A DNA stretch of 8,554 nucleotides from an uncultured Clostridia bacterium (GCA_946487985.1 CAMLUY010000037.1:1-8554); one strand, 5' to 3'; positions 1 through 6,654 are shown, counted from the stretch's first letter. Translations and numbers: made by a program. The notes: generated by a model from the sequence alone, not told the origin.

Positions 1-20
1 TATGTAAAAATATTTCGAAC

Positions 21-54
21 TACCCTATTCTACCCCCCCCCGCAATTTTGTCAA
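21..54 (-). promoter_or_regulatory. Sigma-A-type promoter with a G9 tract in its spacer, reading out of the left edge
   Basis: Read on the minus strand, a perfect -35 TTGACA (54 to 49) and a -10 TAGAAT (32 to 27) are separated by 16 bp. Nine consecutive G (41 to 33) lie against the -10 side of that spacer. The 13 bp at 21-33 spanning the -10 and probable start (GTAGAATAGGGTA on the minus strand) are identical to 8149-8161 in the promoter of the exported-protein gene at 7560-8120. The driven gene lies beyond position 1 and cannot be seen. Slippage in the G tract would change the -35/-10 spacing, so expression may be phase variable; that is inference. Confidence 0.65.
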
Positions 55-64
55 GTAATTTGAC

Positions 65-92
65 GTAAATTTGAAATTCCTTTCAAATTTAC
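65..92. repeat. Perfect 12-bp inverted repeat just upstream of the left-edge promoter
   Basis: The arms GTAAATTTGAAA (65-76) and TTTCAAATTTAC (81-92) are perfectly complementary around the four-base loop TTCC. The repeat begins 11 bp from the outward promoter's -35 element (49-54). That is a usual place for an activator site or an AT-rich upstream element. No U-tract follows on either strand, so a terminator is less likely. No regulator is recognisable from the site alone. Confidence 0.5.
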
Positions 93-121
93 AACTATTT
101 GCCAAAATTGCGCTATTTTTT

Positions 122-303
122 CCGCATAAAATAAGCGAGAACAACACGGCTGTTGTTTGAGCTTTCTGCGAAAAAGCGTCAGCTTTGAGCAATAACGGCA
201 AATCAAGCGTTACCGTGCAGCTCACAAGCTCACTTGTGAGCAAACAAAAGCGTAGATGCAGCCGTGAAAATATTTTTCTTTGACAAAATTGTGTTTTATG
301 TGG
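122..303. other. Nested inverted repeats, possible structured RNA region without a gene
   Basis: This is the gene-free stretch between the spoIVA terminator and the left-edge promoter. Complementary segments nest in order: CCGCATAAAA (122-131) with TTTTATGTGG (294-303, one G-T pair); CACGGCTG (145-152) with CAGCCGTG (259-266); TTGTTTG (153-159) with CAAACAA (241-247). Inside lies a perfect hairpin, GCTCACAAG (220-228) with CTTGTGAGC (233-241), which shares one base with the previous arm. Two weaker hairpins are also inside. The nesting suggests a rod-like or branched RNA of roughly 120 to 180 nt. The one wobble pair fits plus-strand RNA. However, a weak promoter (TTGAAA 320-315, TAAAAC 298-293, 16-bp spacer) points along the minus strand. 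No known RNA family was recognised, and a decayed mobile repeat remains possible. Confidence 0.3.
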
Positions 304-331
304 GGGAGGGAGAATTTCAATAAAACCGCAT

Positions 332-365
332 AAAAAAGCAGGAAGCAACAAAAGTTGATTCCTGC
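332..365 (-). terminator. Intrinsic terminator of spoIVA
   Basis: On the minus strand the arms GCAGGAATCAAC and GTTGCTTCCTGC (365-354 and 349-338) pair around a TTTT loop, with one T/C mismatch inside, and are followed at once by six U (337-332). It begins 39 bases after the spoIVA stop codon. Confidence 0.88.
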
Positions 366-404
366 ATACTCGGGAAAAAGAGTGAGTTCTTTATAAATTG
401 TTGT

Positions 405-1880
405 TTACAATAGAATGCAAAGCACTCCGCCCTTGCCCTCATTGACGATTCTTGAAAGAGTCTTTCTCATCTTGCGTTGTGCTTCGACTGGCATAGTTAC
501 AATCTTGGTGCTGATATTGTCGCCAACAAGATTGTACAAACTTTTACCAAGAATGTTTGTGTCCCAAATGGCTTGTGGGTCGGCCTCAAATTGATCGACA
601 AGACTTTTTGCCAGATCTTGGCTTTGGTCCTCTGTACCAACAAGCGGTGTGACCTCGGTTTCAACATCAACACGCATGATATGCAGGCTTGGCGCTGTCG
701 CCTTGATTTTTACTCCAAATCTGTTGCCCTGTTTGATAATCTCAGGCTCGCCAAGTTCGAGGTCTTCACGGCGCGGCTCAACAATGCCATAGCCAGTCTG
801 TTTTACCTCTTCAAGTGCGCCTTTGATTTTGTCGTATTCGATTTTAGCGATGGCAAGCTCTTTGATATATGAAACAAGCTCAAAATCATCTTTAATCTGG
901 AAGCCGCATTCGTCAGACAGAACCTGATAAAACAGCCCATCTTTTGGAATAACACTGAACTTTACCACACCTTTACCGGCATCGATGGTAGAAATAGTAA
1001 TCGGGTCAAAACAGCTGCTTTCGGCGAAAGCTATTTGGCTTTTCTCAGAGTCAGAAAGCTTGATCATTGACGAACCGATTTTGCGCATTTCGCTTGCAAT
1101 TTCGCTGATGATATCGCTTTCAAAATCAAGAGCTCGCAACCATTCTGGCATCTGAACTTGAATTGACTGTACAGGAAATTCCATCAAAACATTTTCAACA
1201 ATCTTGTCAACGTCTTCATCTTTCAAATCCTGAGCATTGAGCGCTACGACAGGCGCGTCATATTTCTCTTTGAGCGAAGTTGCAAGCTTTTTCACGTCAT
1301 TCGAATTTGGATTTTTACAGTTGAGGACAATGACAAATGGCTTGCCGCACTCTTTGAGTTCTGAAATAACCCGCTCCTCGGCTTCAACATAGTTTGACCT
1401 TGGCAGTTCGGTTACCGAGCCGTCTGTGGTAACGCATATGCCGATTGTGGAATGCTCTTTAATGACCTTTGTTGTGCCCAGCTCGGCAGCTTCTTCAAAC
1501 GGTAAATCCTTTTCTGACCAAGGCGTTTTGACCAATCGCGGTTTGTCATCTTCTACATGCCCCATTACGCCACTGACCAAATAGCCAACACAATCAATCA
1601 TGCGAACTTTCATTTCAGCATTTGCGACCTTGATTTTCACAGCTTCATTTGGTACAAAATGCGGCTGAGTTGTCATGATGGTCTTGCCATCGGCTGATTG
1701 CGGCAGCTCGTCAATCGCTCTGTCTTTGGTATTTTTTTCGGAGATATTTGGCAGCACAAGCTTTTGCATGAAATTGGTGATAAACGTAGACTTGCCAACG
1801 CGGACAGGGCCAACCACACCAATATAAATATCGCCGTTTGTTCGAGATTTTATATCTTCATAAATTTGGAATTTTTCCAT
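405..1880 (-). CDS. spoIVA: Stage IV sporulation protein A, spore-coat basement ATPase
   Basis: The 491-residue product matches the usual SpoIVA length (about 492). In the Bacillus model SpoIVA is made in the mother cell, is recruited to the forespore surface by SpoVM, hydrolyses ATP and polymerises irreversibly into the layer on which coat and cortex are built. Visible motifs are an N-terminal P-loop, GPVRVGKST at residues 24-32 with Lys30; paired threonines TTQP at 70-73, where the family has its sensor threonines; and a Walker-B-like MIDCVG with Asp96. The C-terminus ends in the family's typical glycine then hydrophobic run (GKGGVLCILL). AGGAGG (1894-1889) lies 8 bases before the ATG. A sigma-E-like promoter precedes it and its own terminator follows, so it is a single-gene unit, cut off from plsY by tandem terminators. 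Confidence 0.97.
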   Translation of the reverse strand: MEKFQIYEDIKSRTNGDIYIGVVGPVRVGKSTFITNFMQKLVLPNISEKNTKDRAIDELPQSADGKTIMTTQPHFVPNEAVKIKVANAEMKVRMIDCVGYLVSGVMGHVEDDKPRLVKTPWSEKDLPFEEAAELGTTKVIKEHSTIGICVTTDGSVTELPRSNYVEAEERVISELKECGKPFVIVLNCKNPNSNDVKKLATSLKEKYDAPVVALNAQDLKDEDVDKIVENVLMEFPVQSIQVQMPEWLRALDFESDIISEIASEMRKIGSSMIKLSDSEKSQIAFAESSCFDPITISTIDAGKGVVKFSVIPKDGLFYQVLSDECGFQIKDDFELVSYIKELAIAKIEYDKIKGALEEVKQTGYGIVEPRREDLELGEPEIIKQGNRFGVKIKATAPSLHIMRVDVETEVTPLVGTEDQSQDLAKSLVDQFEADPQAIWDTNILGKSLYNLVGDNISTKIVTMPVEAQRKMRKTLSRIVNEGKGGVLCILL

Positions 1881-1907
1881 AATCTGTGCCTCCTATTGCG
1901 ACACGAT

Positions 1908-1937
1908 ATTGTATGCATTATACCTGCTGCAATAGAA
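1908..1937 (-). promoter_or_regulatory. Sigma-E-like promoter of spoIVA
   Basis: On the minus strand CATACAAT (1915-1908) matches the sigma-E -10 consensus. Fifteen bases upstream, TTCTATT (1937-1931) resembles the -35 consensus KMATATT at five of seven positions. This fits mother-cell expression of spoIVA as known in Bacillus. The spacer also contains TATAAT (1921-1916), a perfect sigma-A -10 hexamer, but no good TTGACA lies at the right distance from it. Confidence 0.72.
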
Positions 1938-1948
1938 CTATATTGAAT

Positions 1949-1979
1949 AAAAAAACATTGCGCAAAAAAAACGCAATGC
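1949..1979 (-). terminator. Second, downstream intrinsic terminator after plsY
   Basis: On the minus strand CATTGCG (1978-1972) pairs with CGCAATG (1962-1956) around a T-rich loop, and seven U follow (1955-1949). It lies downstream of the stronger terminator at 2055-2090 and ends just before the spoIVA promoter, so it probably blocks read-through from der-plsY into spoIVA. Confidence 0.7.
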
Positions 1980-2054
1980 AAGTTTTGCCACCCATTTTTA
2001 AATTTAAAATGAATTTTTATAACAGAAAAAACAATTTCAGCAATAAAAAACAAC

Positions 2055-2090
2055 AAAAAAGCACCACAAAGCTTACTACTTTTGTGGTGC
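2055..2090 (-). terminator. Intrinsic terminator of the der-plsY operon
   Basis: A perfect 10-bp stem, GCACCACAAA with TTTGTGGTGC (2061-2070 and 2081-2090), has a 10-base loop. On the minus strand it is followed by six U (2060-2055). It starts 25 bases after the plsY stop codon. Confidence 0.9.
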
Positions 2091-2115
2091 GATGAAAGTA
2101 TTTGCTATTGGAAAG

Positions 2116-2910
2116 TCAATCCTGCTTTGGGGTTTCTTCGTCTTGCGGCTTTTGTACCTCAGAATCAGTCTGCTGATTGGTGGGTTTTGGCTCTATGACG
2201 ATTTCGGTTTCAGGCTTTTGGTCGACGCACTCCTCTTCAATAATCTGCTCGCCCTTTTTGTGGCAAAAGACCTTTTTCAGCTTGCCCTTGAAATCAATCT
2301 TATTTTCTGTATGGTTGAACAGGCGCTTGATGTTGCCGTGATGCTTGAAAATCATCAGCGCAAACAGCACCCAAATAATGATGGTGATAGCCCACGCATA
2401 TGCCACCCCTTCAAGCCAAACATAAATGGTATAGCCAATAGCCAGACCACCAATGTATGTGAAAGAAATGATGCAGCCATAGTCAATAAAGATCAGCAAC
2501 ACAAAGCAGATAGCAAACCATGCAAGCGCAACATACCAGAGGTTTGAAAAGAGGAAAATTCCTGCAAAACAAGCCACACCTTTGCCACCTTTAAACTTTG
2601 ACCACACTGGGAAAATATAGCCAATCATAATGAAAAGGCCTGCAAAAAAGTAGATGAGCTGCCCAAACTCAGGAAAGCATAGCTTGAAAATCAGACAGGT
2701 TAATCCCGCTTTGGCCACCTCTGCAACAAACGTCAAAAGCGCAAGCCCAAAGCCATACGAACGCAGCATGTTCATTGTGCCAGGATTACCTGAGCCAATT
2801 TTGGTTATGTCTTTATGCCTAACATACCAAGACAATATCTTGGAAAAATTTATCGTACCGATAAAGTATGACACAAAGGCAACCAAGATAAATTTGAGTG
2901 CAACTATCAT
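2116..2910 (-). CDS. plsY: Acyl-phosphate:glycerol-3-phosphate acyltransferase
   Basis: PlsY transfers an acyl group from acyl-phosphate to glycerol-3-phosphate, giving lysophosphatidate at the inner membrane, the first step of phospholipid synthesis. The 264-residue product shows the three family motifs: GSGNPGTMNMLR (39-50), FKGGKGVA (106-113) and HHGNIKRLFNHTE near residue 190. Several hydrophobic segments fill residues 5-185. Oddities are Tyr98 in GYIFPVW where the family usually has His, AEVAKAG (63-69) where D..KG is usual, and a polar tail of about 55 residues rich in Glu, Lys, Pro and Gln after the catalytic core (typical PlsY is about 200 residues). The ATG overlaps the der stop codon (ATGA), implying translational coupling. 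Confidence 0.95.
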   Translation of the reverse strand: MIVALKFILVAFVSYFIGTINFSKILSWYVRHKDITKIGSGNPGTMNMLRSYGFGLALLTFVAEVAKAGLTCLIFKLCFPEFGQLIYFFAGLFIMIGYIFPVWSKFKGGKGVACFAGIFLFSNLWYVALAWFAICFVLLIFIDYGCIISFTYIGGLAIGYTIYVWLEGVAYAWAITIIIWVLFALMIFKHHGNIKRLFNHTENKIDFKGKLKKVFCHKKGEQIIEEECVDQKPETEIVIEPKPTNQQTDSEVQKPQDEETPKQD

Positions 2911-4220
2911 TCTTCACCCTTTCCTTTTATTATGATTTTTATTGGTGTGCCCGAAAGTTCAAGCCGTTCACGAAACCTGTTTTCAAGGTATCGCCTGTAC
3001 GAAAAGTTGATAAGCTTTGCATCATTGACAAAAAGCACAAAGGTCGGTGGATTTGTCGATGCCTGGGTAATGTATTTCACCTTAACTCGAACGCCATTCC
3101 GCGCTGGCGGCTCATAGTTCAATATCGCATCATGCAAAAGGTCGTTCAAAAGTCCAGTCGTAATCCTTTTGCTGGCATTTGAGTACGCTTCCTCAACCAT
3201 TGCCATGACCTGCCCCGTTCCAGCCCCTGTCAGTGCCGATACAAAAATCACCTTGAAATAGCTCATAAACGCAAGGTCAATGCTCAGCCGCTTGGTAAAC
3301 TCTTCTTTCGATTTGCTTTTTTTGTCCCACTTGTTGACTACAATAACGCTAGGCTTGCCCGCTTCATGAACCATGCCCGCTATGCGCACGTCCTGCTCGG
3401 TTACGCACTCCTCACTGCCGTCAAACACAATGATAACAACATCGGCCTCTTCAATAGCCGTCAGCGTTCGCAAAACCGAGTATCCCTCGACAGACTCCTT
3501 TTCCACTGGGCGCTGCCTGCGCAGCCCAGCCGTGTCAACCAAGGCATAGTCTTTTTTATTGTATGCAAACGGCACAAGCACAGCATCGCGTGTCGTGCCC
3601 TCAACGTCGCTGACTACCACTCGGTCGCTGCCAATAAGCCTGTTGACAAGACTGCTCTTGCCCACATTCGGCCTGCCAACAATGGCAACCTTGGTCACCC
3701 CCTCGCCAGCAGAAAGCTGCGGCAAATCCTTGAAATGCCCAACGATTGCATCAAGCACGTCACCAAGCCCCTTGCTTTGGTGAACAGAAAGCGGATATGG
3801 CTGCCCAAGCCCCAACGAGTAAAATTCATATGTCGATTCAACTTCGAAATTATCAAGCTTGTTGACAACAAGCACAACTGGGGTCTTTGAACGTTGCAAA
3901 AGTTCTGCAACCTCTTGGTCGTTTGCCGTCACTCCAACCCGCCCGTCAACAATAAATACAACAACGTCAGCTTCGCGTATGGCAATCTGCGCCTGCTTTT
4001 TGATATCCTTTTGAAAACTGTCAACACTGCTGTCATCAATACCACCAGTGTCAACCAAGGTAAAGCTGTGCCCACTCCACTCAGCGTCAGCATAAATCCT
4101 GTCCCTGGTAACCCCTGGCGTATCATCAACAATGCTTATCCGTTTTTGGCAAATCTTGTTGAAAAATGAACTTTTGCCAACATTTGGACGTCCAACAACT
4201 GCAACAATCGGCTTGTGCAT
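2907..4220 (-). CDS. der: Ribosome-assembly GTPase Der (EngA)
   Basis: Der has two tandem GTPase domains and a C-terminal KH-like domain and acts in maturation of the 50S ribosomal subunit. The 437-residue product has the usual length. The first P-loop GRPNVGKSS lies at residues 10-18, followed by DTPGVTRDR, DTGG and NKLD. The second domain repeats GRPNVGKSS with DTAGLRR and NKWD. The last 80 or so residues form the KH-like part, ending in a basic KIIIKGKGEE. I start at 4220 because AAGGAGAG sits directly upstream and the family begins with a P-loop ten residues in. A longer frame from 4247 would begin inside the predicted -10 box. It is the first gene of the der-plsY operon. Confidence 0.97.
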   Translation of the reverse strand: MHKPIVAVVGRPNVGKSSFFNKICQKRISIVDDTPGVTRDRIYADAEWSGHSFTLVDTGGIDDSSVDSFQKDIKKQAQIAIREADVVVFIVDGRVGVTANDQEVAELLQRSKTPVVLVVNKLDNFEVESTYEFYSLGLGQPYPLSVHQSKGLGDVLDAIVGHFKDLPQLSAGEGVTKVAIVGRPNVGKSSLVNRLIGSDRVVVSDVEGTTRDAVLVPFAYNKKDYALVDTAGLRRQRPVEKESVEGYSVLRTLTAIEEADVVIIVFDGSEECVTEQDVRIAGMVHEAGKPSVIVVNKWDKKSKSKEEFTKRLSIDLAFMSYFKVIFVSALTGAGTGQVMAMVEEAYSNASKRITTGLLNDLLHDAILNYEPPARNGVRVKVKYITQASTNPPTFVLFVNDAKLINFSYRRYLENRFRERLELSGTPIKIIIKGKGEE

Positions 4221-4242
4221 AACTCTCCTTTTTATTAAGACT

Positions 4243-4270
4243 ATCATATTCTTGCAAAAAATACAAACAA
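4243..4270 (-). promoter_or_regulatory. Probable promoter of der-plsY
   Basis: On the minus strand a -10 TATGAT (4248-4243) lies 16 bp from a weak -35 TTGTTT (4270-4265). A start near 4236 would give a leader of about 15 bases containing the ribosome-binding site. A tandem direct repeat of GGTTAAA (4305-4292) lies about 20 bp further upstream; its role is unknown. Confidence 0.45.
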
Positions 4271-4330
4271 AATTTTACACCAATTTTATTTTTTAACCTT
4301 TAACCGCTTTTTATCTTTTAATTTTTACCC

Positions 4331-4383
4331 AAATAAAAATGCACGCTTTGACATCTTTTCACAAGAAAGTCATCTGCGTGCAT
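4331..4383 (-). terminator. Intrinsic terminator after the signal peptidase gene
   Basis: On the minus strand ATGCACGC (4383-4376) pairs perfectly with GCGTGCAT (4346-4339), enclosing a further CTTTC/GAAAAG hairpin, and is followed by the U-rich tract ATTTTTATTT. It starts 16 bases after the stop codon at 4400. Confidence 0.85.
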
Positions 4384-4399
4384 ATTCTTATTTTGATTT

Positions 4400-5806
4400 T
4401 TATTTTGTCGGCTTGTCAGTTGTGTCCTTGTTGTCAGTCCCAGTTGCAGCGGTCGTCTTTGCTGTTGTCGCCTTTGCAGCAGAAGCCGTTTCAGCTTTCT
4501 TCGCTGGCGCTTTTGCAGTATCTGTTGTTGCAGACTTTGTCGCCGTAGCAGTTGAGCTTGCAGGCTTTGTTGCTGCCCCTGCTGTCGCAGCTTTGGCTGT
4601 CCCTGTTGCAGGCTTTGTGGCAGCCGCCTTGGTTGCCCCTGTTGCCGCAGTTGTTGTCGCCTTTGTCGAAGCAGCTGGTTTAGTCGCCCCGCTTGTAACA
4701 GTTTTCTTTGCTGCCGTTGCAGTTGTCGTGCCAGTCGTTGCAGACTTGGTTGCTGCCGTCGAAGATGCCGATGTATCAGCCGATTTAGTTCCCGCTGTTG
4801 CTGCTGGCTTCGCTGCTGTCGCCCCAGAAGTTGTAGTCGCGTTTGTTGAAATAACAGGCTTCTTTGGTGCTGCCGAAACTTTCGTAGCATTTGCTGCTAC
4901 GGTTGCACCTGCTGCCGCACCTGCCGCAGCTGAGCCGTCCTTCTTAATCACCGGCTTCCTTGGTGGAACATATTCAGCTTTCGTTGCGGTTTTTGCATTT
5001 TTGTCGTCAGCAAAGATTGCATTGCCATTTTCATCAAACAGCGGCGTGCCATCAATATTGCTCAGACCCAAGCTGTCGCTGTATGCTTTGTCATCAGTTT
5101 TTTCAGCAGCTTTTCGGTCATCATTGCTGCGAGAGCCTTCCTCAATAAGAGCAACCTGCCTCTCTTCCTCTTCGCGACGTGCCTTGATCATTTTGTCAAC
5201 GATATCAATAATATTCAAAAGCAGCAAAAACAGCACGATACATGATGGAACAATTACAATTACAATAATGCCAGCCGTTGAAGACATGAACTGCAAAATG
5301 TCTGCCATAATGCTGTCCTTGTACACGCCAACGACATAGTCAGCCTTCGTGTACTTGTCTGCTGTCAAGTTGCTTGTACCTTTTGTTTGAAACCAAACAT
5401 TTCCCTCGGTGTCAACTTTGATATCAACAACCTGGTGGAAAATAATCTGAGTATCAAAACTGTTTGCGCCAGTTTTGAAGTCCTTTATCTCGGCACTGTC
5501 AGACCAGCCAGATGATGGATTTTCGGCGCAATAGTAAAACGCAATAATATCTCCAACCCCGATTTCAGAGATGTTCTTTTTTTCAATTACCGCAATATCA
5601 CCCTTTTCAAATCCCGACGCCTCCATTGAGCCAGACATGATTCGCACATATGATTGCCCAAAGAATGAGGGAACTTTATTCTTTGAAAGATTGCCAAATC
5701 CGTATATCATGAAAATTATCAAAAGTATCATGACAATGACAAACAGAACATTGGATATGATATTGAGCACCGAGGATTTTTTCTTCGATTCAGAGTATGT
5801 TGCCAT
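4400..5806 (-). CDS. sipW: SipW/ER-type signal peptidase I with long Ala/Thr/Lys tail
   Basis: Family S26 membrane peptidases remove signal peptides; SipW-type members process TasA-like matrix proteins in Bacillus. The 468-residue product has a short basic N-terminus, a membrane segment at about 16-37, and an extracellular catalytic part with SGSM at 58-61 (Ser60 nucleophile). FHQVVDI has His124 where bacterial Lys-type enzymes carry lysine, so it is the Ser-His type. A second membrane segment spans about 179-204. KMIKARRE follows it, which suggests the remaining 265 residues are cytoplasmic. Residues 291-468 are almost entirely Ala, Thr, Lys, Ser, Pro and Gly. SipW itself has about 190 residues, so this tail is unusual. 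The usual KGD after the His is KGT (143-144) here; Asp150 may substitute. AGGAGG overlaps the stop codon of the upstream paralogue, indicating one operon. Confidence 0.88.
   Translation of the reverse strand: MATYSESKKKSSVLNIISNVLFVIVMILLIIFMIYGFGNLSKNKVPSFFGQSYVRIMSGSMEASGFEKGDIAVIEKKNISEIGVGDIIAFYYCAENPSSGWSDSAEIKDFKTGANSFDTQIIFHQVVDIKVDTEGNVWFQTKGTSNLTADKYTKADYVVGVYKDSIMADILQFMSSTAGIIVIVIVPSCIVLFLLLLNIIDIVDKMIKARREEEERQVALIEEGSRSNDDRKAAEKTDDKAYSDSLGLSNIDGTPLFDENGNAIFADDKNAKTATKAEYVPPRKPVIKKDGSAAAGAAAGATVAANATKVSAAPKKPVISTNATTTSGATAAKPAATAGTKSADTSASSTAATKSATTGTTTATAAKKTVTSGATKPAASTKATTTAATGATKAAATKPATGTAKAATAGAATKPASSTATATKSATTDTAKAPAKKAETASAAKATTAKTTAATGTDNKDTTDKPTK
4403..4936 (-). repeat. 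Low-complexity Ala/Thr/Lys-coding region of the peptidase tail
   Basis: Residues 291-468 of the signal peptidase consist of irregular short units such as AATKSATTGT, TAAATGATKAAATKPATG and KPASSTATATKSATT. There is no exact period. Lysines are spaced through it, giving a basic, probably disordered segment that resembles histone-H1-like tails. It is more GC-rich than its surroundings because of Ala (GCN) codons. The opposite strand and another frame remain open here only because of this composition. Confidence 0.85.
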
Positions 5807-5817
5807 ATTTTGTCCTC

Positions 5818-6420
5818 CTATGCTTCAACATCGACATTATTGCAAACAATGTCAATGTTTAATGTTGAGTTTACAGATTTATTGATATCAAAAATACCAA
5901 AAGTGATAACGAACGTGCAGCTTTCCTGAGCAGCAAGTCTGACAGGCTGACTGGTCACCTCTTCATGCCCAGTCGTATCACCATTCATGTAATAGTGTTC
6001 CTGCAATGTCAAGTTTGCAGTGTCGTCAGCATCGGTTCTGCCAATCACGCCAGTTGTCAGATTGCTGAAAAGCACGTCAACACCATTGACACTGTGATTG
6101 TTTCTGATGGTTATGGTAATCACGATATCATCTGCGCCATTGAAAATAAGTGACAAATTTTGCCATGAGTCCTTTCCTGTAACATTTTCTGCATTGATCA
6201 CAATATCTTCAAGCACAGGATTGTTTTGCATTCCAGAAATTGTTGCCGAGGCGGTTATGTTTACGTCATTTCCCTCAATCATAATGTTGTCTTCATTTTT
6301 CTTGATAGTAAAATACAAAACAATGCCAACAACCAATAAAGCAATGACAATAACAAAAGTGATTATTGATATCGCCAAACGAATTTTTGCAGGACGATTT
6401 GATAATGGTTCAATTGTCAT
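5818..6420 (-). CDS. TasA/camelysin-like surface protein with apparently uncleaved membrane anchor
   Basis: The product is 200 residues: a basic N-terminal region (NRPAKIRLA), one strong membrane segment at about 15-38 ending VVGIVLYFT, then a predicted beta-rich outer domain. It aligns with the proteins encoded at 6680-7243 and 7560-8120. Shared parts are the LLVVG signal core, W..LSLIFN, an alternating ITITIRN strand, and a C-terminal VITFGIFDINKSVN. Unlike those two it has no A-x-A-like cleavage site, and two lysines follow the membrane segment, so it may stay anchored. It directly precedes the signal peptidase (11 bp gap) and is probably cotranscribed with it. AGGAGG lies 5 bases before the ATG. 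A role as anchor or nucleator, as TapA has for TasA, is inference. No enzymatic motif is visible. Confidence 0.75.
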   Translation of the reverse strand: MTIEPLSNRPAKIRLAISIITFVIVIALLVVGIVLYFTIKKNEDNIMIEGNDVNITASATISGMQNNPVLEDIVINAENVTGKDSWQNLSLIFNGADDIVITITIRNNHSVNGVDVLFSNLTTGVIGRTDADDTANLTLQEHYYMNGDTTGHEEVTSQPVRLAAQESCTFVITFGIFDINKSVNSTLNIDIVCNNVDVEA

Positions 6421-6430
6421 TTTTTCCTCC

Positions 6431-6604
6431 TGACTTAGTTTAACATTTTTTCAAAAAAATATAAAGTAAAAACACATGTTTTTTTGATTATTTTTATTTT
6501 TTCTACATTTTTTTCATCTGAAAAGCTTGCAAAATACAGTAAACCCCTTTACACCTGCAAAAAGTTGTAACAAATTACAGACGAAATGCAGTTTCTCAAA
6601 TAAC
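6431..6604 (-). promoter_or_regulatory. AT-rich upstream region of the paralogue-peptidase operon
   Basis: This stretch lies between the terminator at 6605-6654 and the ribosome-binding site at 6431-6426, so the operon's promoter should lie here. No TTGACA-class promoter stands out. Candidate -10 hexamers on the minus strand are TATATT (6463-6458) and TAAACT (6442-6437), both without a good -35. TAAGTCA (6437-6431) next to the ribosome-binding site matches the leaders of the other two paralogues. Short palindromes such as GTAAACCCCTTTAC near 6543 are also present. Confidence 0.3.
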
Positions 6605-6654
6605 AAAAAATTCCGATTTTATTCTTTGACCAATGAATAAAAAGGGAATTTTTT
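6605..6654 (-). terminator. Intrinsic terminator after the second fibre-protein gene
   Basis: AAAAAATTCC (6605-6614) pairs with GGAATTTTTT (6645-6654), and an inner ATTTTATTC/GAATAAAAA segment extends the stem to about 19 bp. On the minus strand it ends in a T-rich run. It starts 25 bases after the stop codon at 6680. The near-symmetry means it could also stop plus-strand transcripts. Confidence 0.75.

Noticed and set aside
280..285. Perfect TTGACA on the plus strand as a promoter
   Set aside because: No -10 hexamer lies 15 to 19 bp downstream, where the sequence is G-rich, and no plus-strand gene follows.
25..351. Minus-strand open frame of 108 codons
   Set aside because: It needs a TTG start inside the spoIVA terminator hairpin, has no ribosome-binding site, has Cys/Leu/Phe-rich composition unlike a protein, and crosses the inverted repeats and the left promoter.
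4221..4247. Longer start for der at 4247
   Set aside because: The ATG lies inside the predicted -10 element and has no ribosome-binding site; the nine extra residues are not family-like.
4318..4890. Minus-strand open frame encoding a Gln/Arg/Leu-rich protein
   Set aside because: It is a shifted-frame reading of the same low-complexity tail and runs through the terminator.
4413..5339. Plus-strand open frame of 308 codons rich in Val and Ala
   Set aside because: It is the reverse complement of the Ala/Thr/Lys tail and catalytic part of the signal peptidase; Ala codons read backwards rarely give stops. It has no ribosome-binding site.
6449..6454. TTGAAA on the minus strand as -35 for the operon at 6420
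   Set aside because: A -10 at normal spacing would fall inside the ribosome-binding site, leaving no leader.
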